Shown piece after piece: positions 10,008 to 23,720 of a stretch of 64,000 nt of DNA (within the stretch, counting starts at the first letter, position 1; every line of letters starts with the position of its first letter). This DNA is from Semisulcospira habei. Taxonomy: Eukaryota; Mollusca; Gastropoda; Semisulcospiridae. The DNA lies in contig BTPG01000003.1 of the NCBI GenBank assembly GCA_036245525.1, positions 140,586,120 through 140,650,119 on the forward strand, read 5' to 3'. The notes beneath the pieces were generated by a model that searched no databases, was not told where the DNA came from, and saw only the letters and a program-made list of their open reading frames with translations. Made by a program: the position numbers and the translations under genes.

Positions 10008-11013
10008 GGTCCTTGTGATGGTGTTTCCTGAACCCTACAGTGTCTTTGCAGGTTGAGTTCAGCGCCTCTCTAACTGCCTTCCACCGTTGCTCTGTGGTGA
10101 CCGCCTCTTCATTTACTAGCTCCTGTAGCGCTTGAAACCGGTTGGACAGCACCAGTTTGAACTCTTCTCTAACTCCAATTTCTCTCAGGAGGCCTACATT
10201 ATAGCGCTGTCTTCTTGTTGCCTCTGTGCGGCTTTTCTTTAGCTTGAGCTTCATTCTTAAGGTAGGCAGATGGTGGTCTGAGGCGACATCTGCTCCCCTC
10301 CTCACACGAACATCCTGAAGGGATCTTCTAAATTTCTTGCTAATGCAGATATGGTCTATTTGGTGCTTTGTTGTATGGTCAGGTGAGACCCAAGTTGCTT
10401 TGTGTATTCTTCTGTGTGGGAAGATGCTGCCTCCAATGACAAATCGGTTTAGAGCACAAAAGTCTACAAACCTCTCCCCGTTCTCACTCATCTCCGAGCC
10501 TAGTCCCTGTCTCCCCATCACCTCTTCGTATCCAGTGTTGTCCTCCCCTATTTTGGCATTAAAATCGCCCATGACGATGGTGATGTCTCGCTCCACACAT
10601 TTGTCCACGGCACTCAGGAGTCGGTCGTAGAACTCTTGTTTCTCTTCCTCGTCACTGTCATTAGTGGGCGCATAACACTGGATGACGTTCAGCTTGAGCT
10701 TTTTCTTGGTTCTAAAGGCTGCTGTGATAATTCTTGGTCCAAGAGGTTCCCAGCCATTCTCCTCTTCATGACCTGAATACAGAATCATCTCCCCACTTAA
10801 CAGCCTTTTCTGGCCAGACTGCGTCCATCTGGCTTCACTGATACCTAGCAGGGAAAGGTTGTACTTTTGCATTTCTGCTGCTATCTGGGCGGCCTTGCCG
10901 CTCTGGTACATGGTCTTGACATTCCATGTGCCCATGGTTGTGTCCCTGGATAGAGAGAGGCGGCTCGGTCCTGTGGCTTCCGAAGACTTCCGGCTTTCAC
11001 CACAGGACGTCAT
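9817..11013 (-). CDS. LINE endonuclease (APE-type) ORF segment
   Basis: A 398-residue open segment. Exonuclease/endonuclease/phosphatase-fold motifs are in order: TWNVKTMY (29-36, with the metal/phosphate-binding Asn31), SEARW (59-63, catalytic Glu60), CYAPTN (113-118), GDFN (149-152, Asp and Asn), IDHICI (219-224) and SDHH (245-248, catalytic His). The enzyme would nick target DNA to prime reverse transcription. The last ~70 residues are Lys/Arg/Gln-rich, out-of-frame reading of the region that continues into the RT segment, so a single ancestral ORF was split by a frameshift near 10000-10020. The family is often annotated as craniofacial development protein 2-like. The start used is the first Met; translation could begin a few codons later at the second Met. 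Confidence 0.85.
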   Translation of the reverse strand: MTSCGESRKSSEATGPSRLSLSRDTTMGTWNVKTMYQSGKAAQIAAEMQKYNLSLLGISEARWTQSGQKRLLSGEMILYSGHEEENGWEPLGPRIITAAFRTKKKLKLNVIQCYAPTNDSDEEEKQEFYDRLLSAVDKCVERDITIVMGDFNAKIGEDNTGYEEVMGRQGLGSEMSENGERFVDFCALNRFVIGGSIFPHRRIHKATWVSPDHTTKHQIDHICISKKFRRSLQDVRVRRGADVASDHHLPTLRMKLKLKKSRTEATRRQRYNVGLLREIGVREEFKLVLSNRFQALQELVNEEAVTTEQRWKAVREALNSTCKDTVGFRKHHHKDLEEDRSEEAKESSCQQQSHKSSQSEGTGGILGSQPRGEEEYQGRQEGLHRQPGSRGRKGSRQR

Positions 11014-11296
11014 AAGTCTTCTGGTAGAAGAACCTTCCTCCTCCAGGAAAGGAATTACTGTTAGTCTTTTCGTCGGCGTTTTTGTAGCTATTTCCTTTTT
11101 TGCAGGGTGGGGAAGCTACCCCCACGCCCAACCCCCTTACTAGGAGGACCAGGGGTTTTCTGTCGGGGTCACCTTCCCTTAGACCATGTTGGTTCACGGC
11201 ACCTTATTTTATTCGGTGCACCTCTCTCACGAGGGACCCCCTATCCACCACCCAGGGGACGCGCCTCAACGCCATATTTATGGTCCCAGCGCGAGG

Positions 11297-11307
11297 TAGG
11301 ACAATTT
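11297..11307. other. Target-site duplication of RTE-like LINE (5' side)
   Basis: TAGGACAATTT, identical to 8060-8070. Confidence 0.85.
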
Positions 11308-11344
11308 GTTTTATACTAATTATGTCTTGGTCTTTCTAAAATGC

Positions 11345-11563
11345 ACTTCAATGCAAAAGGACGCAGATTGTGTTAAAAAAAAAATTCAATTCTTCATCAG
11401 TTCAACGTCAAAGATCCCGGGAACATGGATGCCAAGTGATTTCAGCAAGATTTATAGATCCTCATGAGCCCCCGCAACTGCGGGGGCTCATGAGGATCTA
11501 TACCTCTTGCAGTTTTGGGTGGCTTTCATATTTCATATTTTCTTCGACAGTGAAGTTGTTGAG
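11345..11563 (+). mobile_element. Family A TTAA hairpin element, decayed ends
   Basis: GGACGCAGATTGTGTT, then TTCAACGTCAAAGATCCC, then the core hairpin at about 11446-11512. The right part ends CGACAGTGAAGTTGTTGA, so both TTAA borders are decayed. Confidence 0.7.
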
Positions 11564-12375
<812 letters not shown>

Positions 12376-13000
12376 ATGAATGAATGAATGATACTTTATT
12401 TCTCAAGGATGGAAACAATAGGCGCACAGGCCTCTTTTCATGTTTGTCCTTGCTAAACTACAACATTAAAAGCAACATTAACAACAATATGTTAACAGCA
12501 CAAAACAAGCGGCTACACCCACAGGTCACCTGTGTTACATTCCGATACAAGTTTCAAAGTCGCTGAAGATTACACACACACACAGCAAAATGACAGGGTC
12601 TTGGGGGGGGGGGGGGGTGCGATGCAAAGTGTGTTTATAGAAAGCGACTGCACACTATGATACAGATACTCATGTGTAGGAATTTAGTGAGCAGGCAAAA
12701 CACCACGATAAAGAGAGATATTATGTAAAAGCTAACAAGTGCAAAACGGAGGACCACAGGAAAACATTGACATGACTCTTTTGGGCATATTATCTACGTT
12801 TTTTTCAAGTTTGCTCAGAGATGTATTTAAAAGCTTTCGTCCTAAACAATGGAAGATGTCTCGTTTGCTGTATATGTGAAGGAAGTGAGTTCCATAAATA
12901 GGCACCCGCGTACGAAAGGCTGGATTTAAACAAGTCAATTCGGGGCCGTTCAATGACGAGACTGTTCCTCAAAGTGCTGTAGACCCTTTCGCTTAGCCAG

Positions 13001-13615
13001 TTAGAGGGGGGCTTTCCCGTTCAGTGCTTTGTGCATAAGTACGCACTTATTAAACGTAAGATGTTGATGTAAAGGAAGGAGCCCTGTTGCCTGAAGCTTT
13101 TCCTCCAAAGTTAGAGAGGGGATTGGGAGGATCAGTTTAACTACGCGATTGTATAGAGAATTGATCCGCTTAAGGTTAGCCTTACTACAGCCGTCCCAAA
13201 TAGTAGATGCGTAGTCAATGTGAGGTTTAATGTAGGAGTTGAAAAATAGCTTTCGTGTCTTAGTATCAATGATAGATTTTAATCTTGACAGTAAAAATAG
13301 CTTCTTTGATAATGTTTTCCCTAGTTGTGTTAGATGGGGCAACCAGCACAGTTGGTCATCAACAATTACCCCGAGGAGGCGATATTCCTTGACTTGCTTA
13401 ATGGGAACTGAATCAAAAGAGAGGTTAAGTGGATGGGGGATGAGCTGATGCTTTTGGCGTGTTGTGATTAGCATGCTTTTCGTTTTAGATGGATTTACAT
13501 GCATTTGATTATTTTTGCACCACAGTGAGACCTCCTGAAGACTAAGCTGAAGATTGGTTGATATTTCAGGTACAGTTTTCCCGCCAGCGTGAAGAGTTGA
13601 ATCATCGGCAAACAT
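13001..13615 (-). pseudogene. CR1-like LINE 1 reverse transcriptase, FADD to thumb
   Basis: Starts MFADDSTL, the catalytic motif C, and continues through NPSKTKSMLIT, YRLLGVIVDDQL and KPHIDYASTIWDG. It belongs to the preceding segment after a 1-nt frameshift. A further shift near 13001 leads to tail sequence readable down to about 12830. Confidence 0.8.
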
Positions 13616-14310
13616 GTGAATTCGGTATTTGGATTGGATATATGAAGTGGAAGATCATTTATAAACAAACAGAAAAGTAACGGTCCTAGTAAGGATCCCT
13701 GGGGCACGCCATACTCAACACGCTTTTCAGAAGAGAAGGTAGCATTGATGTACACAGTTTGAATTCTCCCTACAATATATGAACGAAAGAATGAGAGTGT
13801 CCCTGGGCTGTTATAGTTAAAGTAGCAGTCTAGTTTCTCTAATAAAATTTCGTGGTTTATAAGGTCGAATGCTTTTTTTAGGTCTAGAAAGACAGCACCA
13901 GACATTTTGTTTATGTTGATGTTGAGCAGCAAAGTGTCAATCATATGAACCAAGGCAGTGTGACACGAATGTTTAGGGCGAAAACCAGATTGATATTTAT
14001 TCAGGAGAGACTTTTCTTCCAGGAATTCGAGAAGATGTTTGTGTACATGCTTCTCAATAGGCTTCGATAGAATAGATAATATGGATATAGGCCGAAAATT
14101 ATTTGGATCAGATGTGTCTTTTGTTTTAGGTAGAGGTACCACTTTAGACTTTTTGAAAGCCGTCGGAAAAATATTATTTTGAATACATAGGTTGTAAATA
14201 TAAGTTAAGCTTTCCATAATGTATGGAAGAGAAAGTTCGAGGATAAACCCATTGATACCATCAATGCCAGCTGACTTTTTGTTCTTGAGACTAGAGATAA
14301 ATCTGCCCAC
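13495..14310 (-). pseudogene. CR1-like LINE 1 reverse transcriptase, fingers and palm
   Basis: RT motifs in order: KKSAGIDGING, VVPLPKTKD, NFRPISILSI, YQSGFRPKHS, first catalytic Asp in FLDLKKAFD, GVPQGSLLGPLLF. One base is missing just before the FADD motif, so the reading leaves frame at NTEF. Confidence 0.8.
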
Positions 14311-14846
14311 TTCATGTACAGCGATGTAGGGGATATTAAAAGCATCACCCGCGGAAGTCTTTGCTTACAAAAGTCAGTAAGCTTCTGCGATGCGACATGT
14401 TCCACCTGATCCAAACCTTCAGCATGTAGTAAAGATTTCGGGACTAAAATGAAGTGGTCGTTAAATGCATCGGCTGTAAGGTTGGCAGTCGTATTTGCAG
14501 TACGAGTTTTACTATTGTTAGTTAGTAAGTTTAAAACTTTCCATATTGAAGACGGATTCCCGCCGCGTATGGTTTTCGCTACCAGTGCTTTTTGTGCCTC
14601 CCGGATAAGGTATTTGACTCTGTTACGTAACCTTTTGAACTCAATAAAATCTTTGTCCCGCTTGGCTCGATTTCTGGCTTCCATGTTTTGTTTAATCTCC
14701 TCCATAATCCAGGTGGGGGGCTCACGGCACCGGACTCGTTTCCTTTTTAAAGGGACATGCTTATTTAGCACTCCGAGGAACAGCTCAAGCCAAAGTGAGA
14801 GCGCTACATTAGGGTCATTGTGATTGTACACTTCATGGAATGGCAA
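14205..14846 (-). pseudogene. CR1-like LINE 1 linker and start of RT
   Basis: Holds the basic linker between endonuclease and RT (VPLKRKRVR, PPTWIMEEIKQNM, FKRLRNRVKYLIREAQK, GGNPSSIWKVLN), as usual upstream of CR1/jockey RTs. A frameshift near 14340 interrupts passage into the RT. Confidence 0.65.
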
Positions 14847-14906
14847 AAAACTGAGGTCATGAAGGAAACTATCTCTATCTAGTTTTCTAAAACATCTATA
14901 AGTAAT

Positions 14907-15446
<540 letters not shown>

Positions 15447-15769
15447 ATGAAATGAAATGAAACTTTATTTAATGAAATGAAGTGAAACTTTATTTCTGAA
15501 CGGAAGAAGCAGTTAACACATGTGCCATTTTTCACGCTTGCCGTTGCTAATCTACAAAGGTACAAAGGTACAACTCTGCTAAAGGTACAAATCTGCTAAC
15601 ATACTAAGGTACAAAGCTACTAACATACAAGTGTACATAATAAAACAAGTCATTAAAAAAAAATGGATAAGGCAAAATGGAGCGCACCGATTATGATTGC
15701 TAATAATATGAACGGAAAAAAATGTTCTTATAATTCCTTCTTTCACTGAAATCAAACACGCGCTCGCGC

Positions 15770-15771
<2 letters not shown>

Positions 15772-15805
<34 letters not shown>

Positions 15806-15806
15806 C

Positions 15807-15857
<51 letters not shown>

Positions 15858-15930
15858 CATACACACACGCACGCACGCATGCAGGCACGCGCGCAAGCAC
15901 GCGCGCACACACACATACACGCACACATGC
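15772..15930. repeat. (CGCA)n/(CA)n array in the LINE 3' UTR
   Basis: GCAC and CA units lie between the copy 2 tail and its coding end; copy 1 has a short (CA)n at the corresponding place (12570-12582). Confidence 0.85.
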
Positions 15931-16140
15931 GCGCGGAGGTTAATATCAAGGCTTGAGGCGATAGGGATACCCTAACCAGTGAATGAGCTATTAGATAGCA
16001 GGTACTTGAAGAGGCTTTCCTTGAAAGAGGGGAGTGAACCAGTGTGTGTTATGTGCGCTGGCAGTTTATTCCAAAACGAGGCACCCGAGAAAGAGAGGGT
16101 GTTTTTAGATAAATCTATCCTCAGGCGTGGTGTGATGAAG

Positions 16141-16368
16141 TTACGCCTTGATGTTGAATAGCCTGAAGCTGCCTTGGTGAAGAGCTTTACTCAAGTATTC
16201 TGGGTGGATTTCATTCAAGATTTTATACATGACTGCCCCTTTGTTAAGGAGATGGTGCCTGTTAAGAGGAATCATTTTTAGTTTTTCAAATTTTTGGTCG
16301 GTAGAAAGGGCTGGATCAGGCAGGATCTGCTTCACTGCCTTGATATGCAAGGAGTTAAGCCTCTTCAA
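16141..16368 (-). pseudogene. CR1-like LINE 2 RT C-terminal fragment
   Basis: Contains LKRLNSLHIKAVKQILP-type sequence (given in part) aligned by eye with KRINSLYNRVVKLILP in copy 1, then HHLLNKGAVMYKILN. This is the end of the RT polypeptide. Confidence 0.7.
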
Positions 16369-16481
16369 GTGTATGTCACCGCTTCCGTCCCATGTCGTGG
16401 AGGCATAATCGATGTGGGATTTGACATGTGCATTGTAGAATAGTTTGCGAGCGTCGTCGACATCAATAAGATATTTTACCT

Positions 16482-17174
<693 letters not shown>

Positions 17175-17232
17175 AATGGCTAATAGGCGTAAATGGCATA
17201 ATGGCTAATAGGTCTTCATAGGGCACGATGGC

Positions 17233-17529
17233 TTACCTAATTCTGCTTCCCACTTCCTCGTTCGTGATGTGATCTCTGTATGATATGCCAAGCAGCCTTC
17301 GAAAACATCTCATTTCAGTGGCTTGTATCCTCTTTTCAAGGTCTGCTGTGAGGGTCCATGACTCGCAGGCATACAAGAACACTGAGATGACTAAGGAGCG
17401 CATCAGTCTGATCTTGGAGCAGAGCGTGATGTTTCTGTCCTTCCATATGGTCTTCAATCTTGTCAGTGCTGTTGTTGTCTGCGCAATCCTGGACAGTATT
17501 TCTGGTTTTGATCCCTCATCTGTCAACAA
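17233..17529 (-). pseudogene. Second LINE, RT thumb fragment
   Basis: Contains LTRLKTIWKDRNITLCSKIR, LMRSLVISVFLYACESWTL and RRLLGISYRDHITNEEV, typical of the region after RT motif E. Frame-shifted from both neighbours. Confidence 0.75.
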
Positions 17530-17737
17530 TGGCTCCTAAGTATTTGAATTTATTAAATGTTTCTAGTTTTTGGCTTCCAATCATGACGTCAGTGACAATG
17601 CCACTGGTGTTATTTGTCATCAGTTTGATCTTCTCTGCACTGATTTCCATGCCATACGCAATGGCTGTGCTGTCCAGCTTTTCCACCAGCTGAGCTAGCT
17701 CCTGCTCTGTTTCTGCAAGGCCATCAGTCATCCGCAA
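17516..17737 (-). pseudogene. Second LINE, RT fragment after FADD
   Basis: Contains GLAETEQELAQLVEKLD, YGMEISAEKIKLMTNN and FKYLGAIV, the alpha-helical and YLG region after the catalytic FADD. The FADD region itself, just upstream, is degraded. Confidence 0.7.
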
Positions 17738-17891
17738 AGCGCAAGTTCGTGATTATTCTGCCTCCAATACTGACAGTTCCTTCATGATCTTTCAGAGCGT
17801 CTGTCATGATTCTTTCCAGGAAGATGTTGAAAAGAGTAGGCAGTCCTAAACCAGTTTCTTATTTTGCCGTTGAAGCAGACTGCGCTAGTGG

Positions 17892-17995
17892 CCTTGTTGT
17901 AAAAAAAAAAAGTACCCAACGGAGAAAGAAACGCTTAGAAAAGGCGGGTACAAACACAATTTATTAATATTTCGGGTAAATACCCTTGTTGTAAA
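17892..17995. mobile_element. Family Q insertion inside the second LINE, with 12-bp duplication
   Basis: CCTTGTTGTAAA occurs at 17892-17903 and 17984-17995, and the 80 bp between (17904-17983) are family Q sequence (CCCAACGGAGAAAGAAACGC, TTATTAATATTT). Removing insert and one repeat restores LINE sequence. Confidence 0.75.
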
Positions 17996-18321
17996 GGTTT
18001 GCTATGACTTTGATCAGGTTGGCATTTATGTTGTATAGCTTCATGGTGGACCAAAGGGCTGCATGCCACACCCTGTCAAACGCTTTCTTAAAATCCACAA
18101 AGACATGATAGAGGTCTTGCTGGTGTTGTAGGTACTTCTCACATAGAACTCTCAGGTTGAAGATCTTACTTTAGACAACATAAAAATATTCTGGACACAG
18201 TTTTACAGACAACATTGATGTGAGATTACCATTTCATCTGGTTATCAACAATAACTCCAAGTAGGTGATGTTCAGTTACTTGTGTAATGGTGTGGTCTTG
18301 GATTTCCAGGATAAGCGTAAG

Positions 18322-19100
<779 letters not shown>

Positions 19101-19108
19101 ATTTACAG

Positions 19109-19175
19109 CGTGCTGGTCTGTGGTTTTGGACCTACGGCCGTAAGGTCCAAAATCACAGACCAGCACACGTTTGAA
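19109..19175. mobile_element. Family F palindrome
   Basis: Arms of about 26 nt: GTGCTGGTCTGTGGTTTTGG and its complement CCAAAATCACAGACCAGCAC around CCTACGGCCGTAAGG. No TTAA border is seen. Confidence 0.75.
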
Positions 19176-19214
19176 TCACAGTCACACCTACGTAAAGCGG
19201 CACTCCAAGCGGCT

Positions 19215-19290
19215 ATCAAATAATAATAATAAGAAGAAAGATGATTTATAAGGCGCCTATACATGGTAAGATGCTCTAGGCGCCGTACAT
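19215..19290 (-). mobile_element. Retroposon 3' end with (ATT)n tail
   Basis: Read on the minus strand: GGCGCCTAGAGCATCTTACC, GGCGCCTTATAAATCATC then ATT units. The similar GGCGCC..AAGCGCC then (ATT)n end occurs on the plus strand near 33890-33960. Confidence 0.5.
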
Positions 19291-19319
19291 AAAAACAAAC
19301 ACAAAAAAATCGTGGTCAC

Positions 19320-19432
19320 TCTGGGCAGGCGGTCGCGTTAGTGACAGAAGACCATAGGACCCAAAATAGGTGGTCTGCTTAGACAGGTGGTCGTCTAACA
19401 CACGTGGTCGTCTTGACAGGTTTGACTGTTAT
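19320..19432. repeat. Short GTGGTCGYCT-type repeats
   Basis: Four or five degenerate repeats of a GGTGGTCGTCT-like motif. Confidence 0.5.
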
Positions 19433-19530
19433 TCATCTTGTAGCATCGTGGGTCGTCTGCGTTAACATCTGACACATCATGTATTTTGAATCCCGAGAAT
19501 GACAGTAAATGAAATAGTCGCTAATTTAGG

Positions 19531-19606
19531 CGTGCGTGCTGATCTCTGATGTTGGACCTTGCAGGGCTGACGCCGTAAGATTCAACATCATTGACCAGCA
19601 CGTGCA
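19531..19606. mobile_element. Family F palindrome, second copy
   Basis: GTGCTGATCTCTGATGTTGG and CAACATCATTGACCAGCAC form the arms, with a longer, partly unpaired centre. Confidence 0.65.
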
Positions 19607-19635
19607 ATTCGTATCATGTGTGTCTTTATGTGAGT

Positions 19636-20018
19636 GTGCGTGGTTTATGACAGTTTAACGCAGAATAAGTTTTAATTTAATTAATTTCAGCAACAATGAG
19701 ACTGAGAAACAGTCATTTATGTGTGCAGTATCATGTTCATATTTATACTAGTATACATGGTTTATGACATTTTAACTCCGAAAAAGTACTGAATTAGTTT
19801 GAGCAACATTGAGACGAAAATACTTATTTGTGTGTGCTGTATCATGTTTATCTATTGATATATACGAGTATACCTGGTTTGTGAGAGTTCCGAAATGAAA
19901 CACGGAATTAACTTCAGCAACACTGAGATTGAAATACTTATTTATGTGTGCTGTATCGTGTTCATCTTTATATACGAGCGTACATGGTTTAATGACAAAG
20001 AAGAACTGAATTAACTTA
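19636..20018. repeat. Tandem repeat of 110-118 bp, ~3.3 copies
   Basis: Each unit begins with a GTACATGGTTTATGACA-like block, includes AGCAACAnTGAGACTGA and TTTATGTGTGCTGTATC, and ends in TATATACGAG. Units begin near 19636, 19752, 19868 and 19979. Confidence 0.75.
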
Positions 20019-20230
20019 ACTCCTTCACTGCCGAGAAAATGAGAACGCAATGCAAACGCAAGAGACATAGATCCTCATGAGCCCACGCGACTACGGGGGC
20101 TCATGAGGATCTATGCCTCTTGTTGAGATACTTTTGCTTCCATGTTCTTTGGACGAGTGTGGCTCTGGTCATTGAATGAGAAAACATTTCAGCATCAAAA
20201 TATGTGTCTAGTGGCAGGAGAAAGGGTTAA
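20016..20230 (-). mobile_element. Family A TTAA hairpin element, complete
   Basis: Exactly 215 bp from TTAA (20016-20019) to TTAA (20227-20230). Reversed orientation: CTCCTTCACTGCCGAGAAAA at one end, GTGGCAGGAGAAAGGG at the other. Core hairpin about 20060-20124. Confidence 0.9.
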
Positions 20231-20505
20231 AATACAACGAAAAGTGAAATCGGAAGCTGATCCTGATTATGTGTTACAAGGCTGTCTCGCTTAACGATTG
20301 GTGATACAGGTTGTGCGATCTCCGCCGAAACTCTGACTGCGTCGTTACAATGCCACATGACGACAAGTCGCTGAGACGAGGAAAGGTAAAAACTGCGACC
20401 CACCTGTGGTGCGGCACTACTTCGAAAATAATTAAAATATGCCGAACCTGAGGTTAAAACAATTTCAAAAAGTCGTTGTGTAAATAAATTAAATTATGTC
20501 TGACC

Positions 20506-21021
<516 letters not shown>

Positions 21022-21211
21022 TTAACCCAGTCAGTGCCAGTGGACACGAACTGGATTTCTGAACTCTCTTTTAATTCAGAGCCAAAGAGTCCCAGTTTTC
21101 CAAGGAGCATTGCTACAAGTTGGTAGCAAGAAGCAACTGCGGGGCTCATGAGGATCTATACCTCTTGCAGTTGGGTCGTGTTACAGTATTTCTCTGCAGT
21201 GAAGGGGTTAA
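21022..21211 (+). mobile_element. Family A TTAA element with one core arm deleted
   Basis: TTAA at 21022-21025 and 21208-21211. The core reads GCAAGAAGCAACTGCGGGGC: most of the left arm is missing while the right arm is intact. Total length 190 bp. Confidence 0.8.
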
Positions 21212-21390
21212 ACCCCTATTTCAAAATAGACAAGCGGACAGATATGCAATGGGCCAATTGTCTCTTGGACGCAAGAGATGAAACACTCGTCTTGAAAAAG
21301 ATGACCATCTCAGTGGCGAGTTAGGTCTGACAGGAGTCCTGAGCGAAAGCATCTGGTGGGCCTGTAGGTAGGAATTTCTAGAAGGTATTG

Positions 21391-21610
21391 TTAACCTATT
21401 CAGCCCTGACACACTAAATGAAGAGGCGGATTCACCATGTTAGTTCAACGATGGTGCCAGAACTGCTTGGCGCCTCCAAGCGGCGCCAAGCTATTCTGGC
21501 ACAATCCTTGAACTATCATGGTCGATCTATCTCCTGAACTGGTATGCAGTCTTCTGAGGACAACTCCCAAATATTGGAAATTTGACCAGAGGGCATAATG
21601 GGTATATTAA
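21391..21610. mobile_element. Family B TTAA hairpin element
   Basis: TTAACCTATTCAGCCCTGAC at the left. Core about 21427-21532 with tip GGCGCCTCCAAGCGGCGCC. Right border TTAA at 21607-21610 after GGGCATAATGGGTATA. Confidence 0.8.
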
Positions 21611-22050
21611 CCAGTGCAAGGAATTCAGGACCAAGTGACGATGAATGCATTCTGTTTGAAGAAGATCATCACTCCTTCTATGGTGATGGCTTCGTCCTAA
21701 ACAGGATAGGAGTCACGTGATCGGTTCTGGTTGACACTCAGGGCGCATAACTGACACCAGAATCTGACTGACAGCACATGACAGCAAATTCACACTTGCT
21801 TCACGACAGATACAGCGTTTCCCCGCAGGCGCGTGCGTATGAAGGGTTTCGTAAATCGAGACACTAGGTGAGAAAAACTATCGGACGGTGTACGAAACTT
21901 TCGTAAGAGTGAGTGTGGCTCTGCTCAGATATTGCAGCCGCAATTTCGAATTAACGCCTTTTCCAGCGGATACAAATAATGCCTTAGCAACCAATGGCAA
22001 ATCGAACACCAAATAACCCCATTCATCCAAGGAGTAAAGATGTGTATGGG
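21611..22050. other. No gene seen
   Basis: No recognised feature. Confidence 0.4.
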
Positions 22051-22110
22051 GGTCAGCAAGATGCAAAGAACCTCATGAGCCCCATCATTAGGTTCCTTGT
22101 CTTGCAGTTG
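22051..22110. mobile_element. Family A core (subfamily 4), remnant
   Basis: CAGCAAGATGCAAAGAACCT and AGGTTCCTTGTCTTGCAG pair as a stem. The AAAGAACC variant recurs at 45893 and 47389. Confidence 0.6.
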
Positions 22111-23429
22111 GGTTTGTACATTTTTAAGTAACTGATAGTGGATACGTTTAAGACGATTAGCAGCGACAGCGCCAGATGTGATTCGGAAATGAAATCAATA
22201 CGTCTTTAAAGGTCCGGGTTCAGCAATTAGTCAGTAGAGGACATCGAAAAAAAAAAATTTCAAAGTCCCTACCTGACACAGAAAGTGCAACCCTGATAGG
22301 GCCCCGTGTGATAGGATCCCCGAGTACGCACGTTACTATAGCTGCTGTAGAGTGTCAGACGTCCTTGACGGCTGTCACAGTTCACGAAAACAGGTATACA
22401 CCATCCAGCTGCCTAAGGTCACTTCCAGTTGCATCTGTCCGTGCGCGGTAACATCCAATTCCCGTGCAACTACGACTGAAAAATATCCAACTTTCATTTT
22501 GCCGCACTGGTGACTGAACTGCACCGAGCGACGTCCAGAGCGTCCAAAAAAGGTCCAGCGAATGGTGGCGGTAAGTCCAACATGATATGGTGTGGTCTTT
22601 TCACTTTTTGTGGTACAAATATTACTTTTGTTGGTAAGTATATTTCCAACAACAACAAACACCTATGCGCGTGTAGCTGACGTCGTGTTTACAAAGGGAA
22701 GGTACTCGTAAATATGTATTATCAGGGGACACCACTCTAATGACCACTTCCTTGTCAACAACAAGAAGCCCTAGCGATCGTAATGTTATGTGTGTTCTGG
22801 TGTACAGGACAATAATTTCGGGGGAAATGATGACTGAGGAAATAACAGCAGACGACAGTGGTGAGAAGTAGGCAGAATACATCGATGAACAAGACGAAGA
22901 ATAGATTGGAAATCTTAGCCTCACTGTTCGTCTCTTCTGTAGTTACTATACGTCACTATAGTAACAGCCTGAAACTTTGTTTTTAAATTTTCTCTCCTTT
23001 ATAAATAAGTGTAATAGTTTCTGGGCAATTTTCTATTACACATATTTGTGTTATATACATAATGAAATATGCGATATATTCTGAGCTCTGGTCTGATGTA
23101 CATTTAGAAGTTTCCACTTTTAGTTGCGATTTGTTTTGGGGGTTCGTGGTGGTTGTTTTTGTGTAAATATCTTCAGAACGCCACGCCATTTTCTAGTACA
23201 AGACCCGTGTGTGCATTACATAACTATACAAATACCAGTCATTTGATTCTTTTTCAGTGCCACACCAAATGAGCTCACAGAGCAGCAAGCAGCAAATGTG
23301 TTATTTCTGTGGATACATTTGTGAAGCTAGTACAAAGTGAAAGTGAAGGTGCATCAGTAATGGAACAACGCCCAATCTCATCATAATACATAACAGATAA
23401 TCGCAGTGGTAAGGTAAGTTGTGAACCTA

Positions 23430-23431
23430 AA

Positions 23432-23507
<76 letters not shown>
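23430..23507. repeat. (GT)n microsatellite
   Basis: About 38 GT units. Confidence 0.95.
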
Positions 23508-23510
<3 letters not shown>

Positions 23511-23517
23511 CTTGGGA

Positions 23518-23720
23518 CAAAATGTACAGCTGGCTTATATTTAGAACAAAATATACAGCTGTCTGAATAGAATTAAATATACAGCTGTCTGAATAAAAAA
23601 CAAAATATACCTGCAGTTGTCTGAACACAGACAAAATGTTCAGCTGTCTGAATGAAAACAAATGTACAGCTGCTCGCTGTATGAAAACAACATCAGCAAT
23701 TGTCTGGATGAGAATATAAT
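23518..23720. repeat. Degenerate minisatellite, ~30-bp unit
   Basis: About six to seven degenerate copies of ACAAAATATACAGCTGTC plus TGAATAgaa-like sequence. Confidence 0.75.

Larger units (their letters stand above)
8071..11296 (-). mobile_element. RTE-like LINE, full length, inactivated
   Basis: A 3.2-kb non-LTR retrotransposon on the minus strand. It encodes an AP-type endonuclease followed by reverse transcriptase and a C-terminal tail, and ends in short TAAG/TAGT tandem units rather than poly(A), as RTE-clade LINEs do. Its limits are set by the 11-bp direct repeat TAGGACAATTT on each side. It is broken by a frameshift between endonuclease and RT (near 10000-10020), a 7-nt insertion after the RT (near 8430), and a stop in the tail (near 8270). 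A stretch of about 18 codons usual in this family also seems missing from the endonuclease, after residue 87; that is inferred from family knowledge. Confidence 0.85.

Noticed and set aside
23275..23661. 128-codon minus frame with hydrophobic repeats
   Set aside because: Generated by a degenerate minisatellite and (GT)n.
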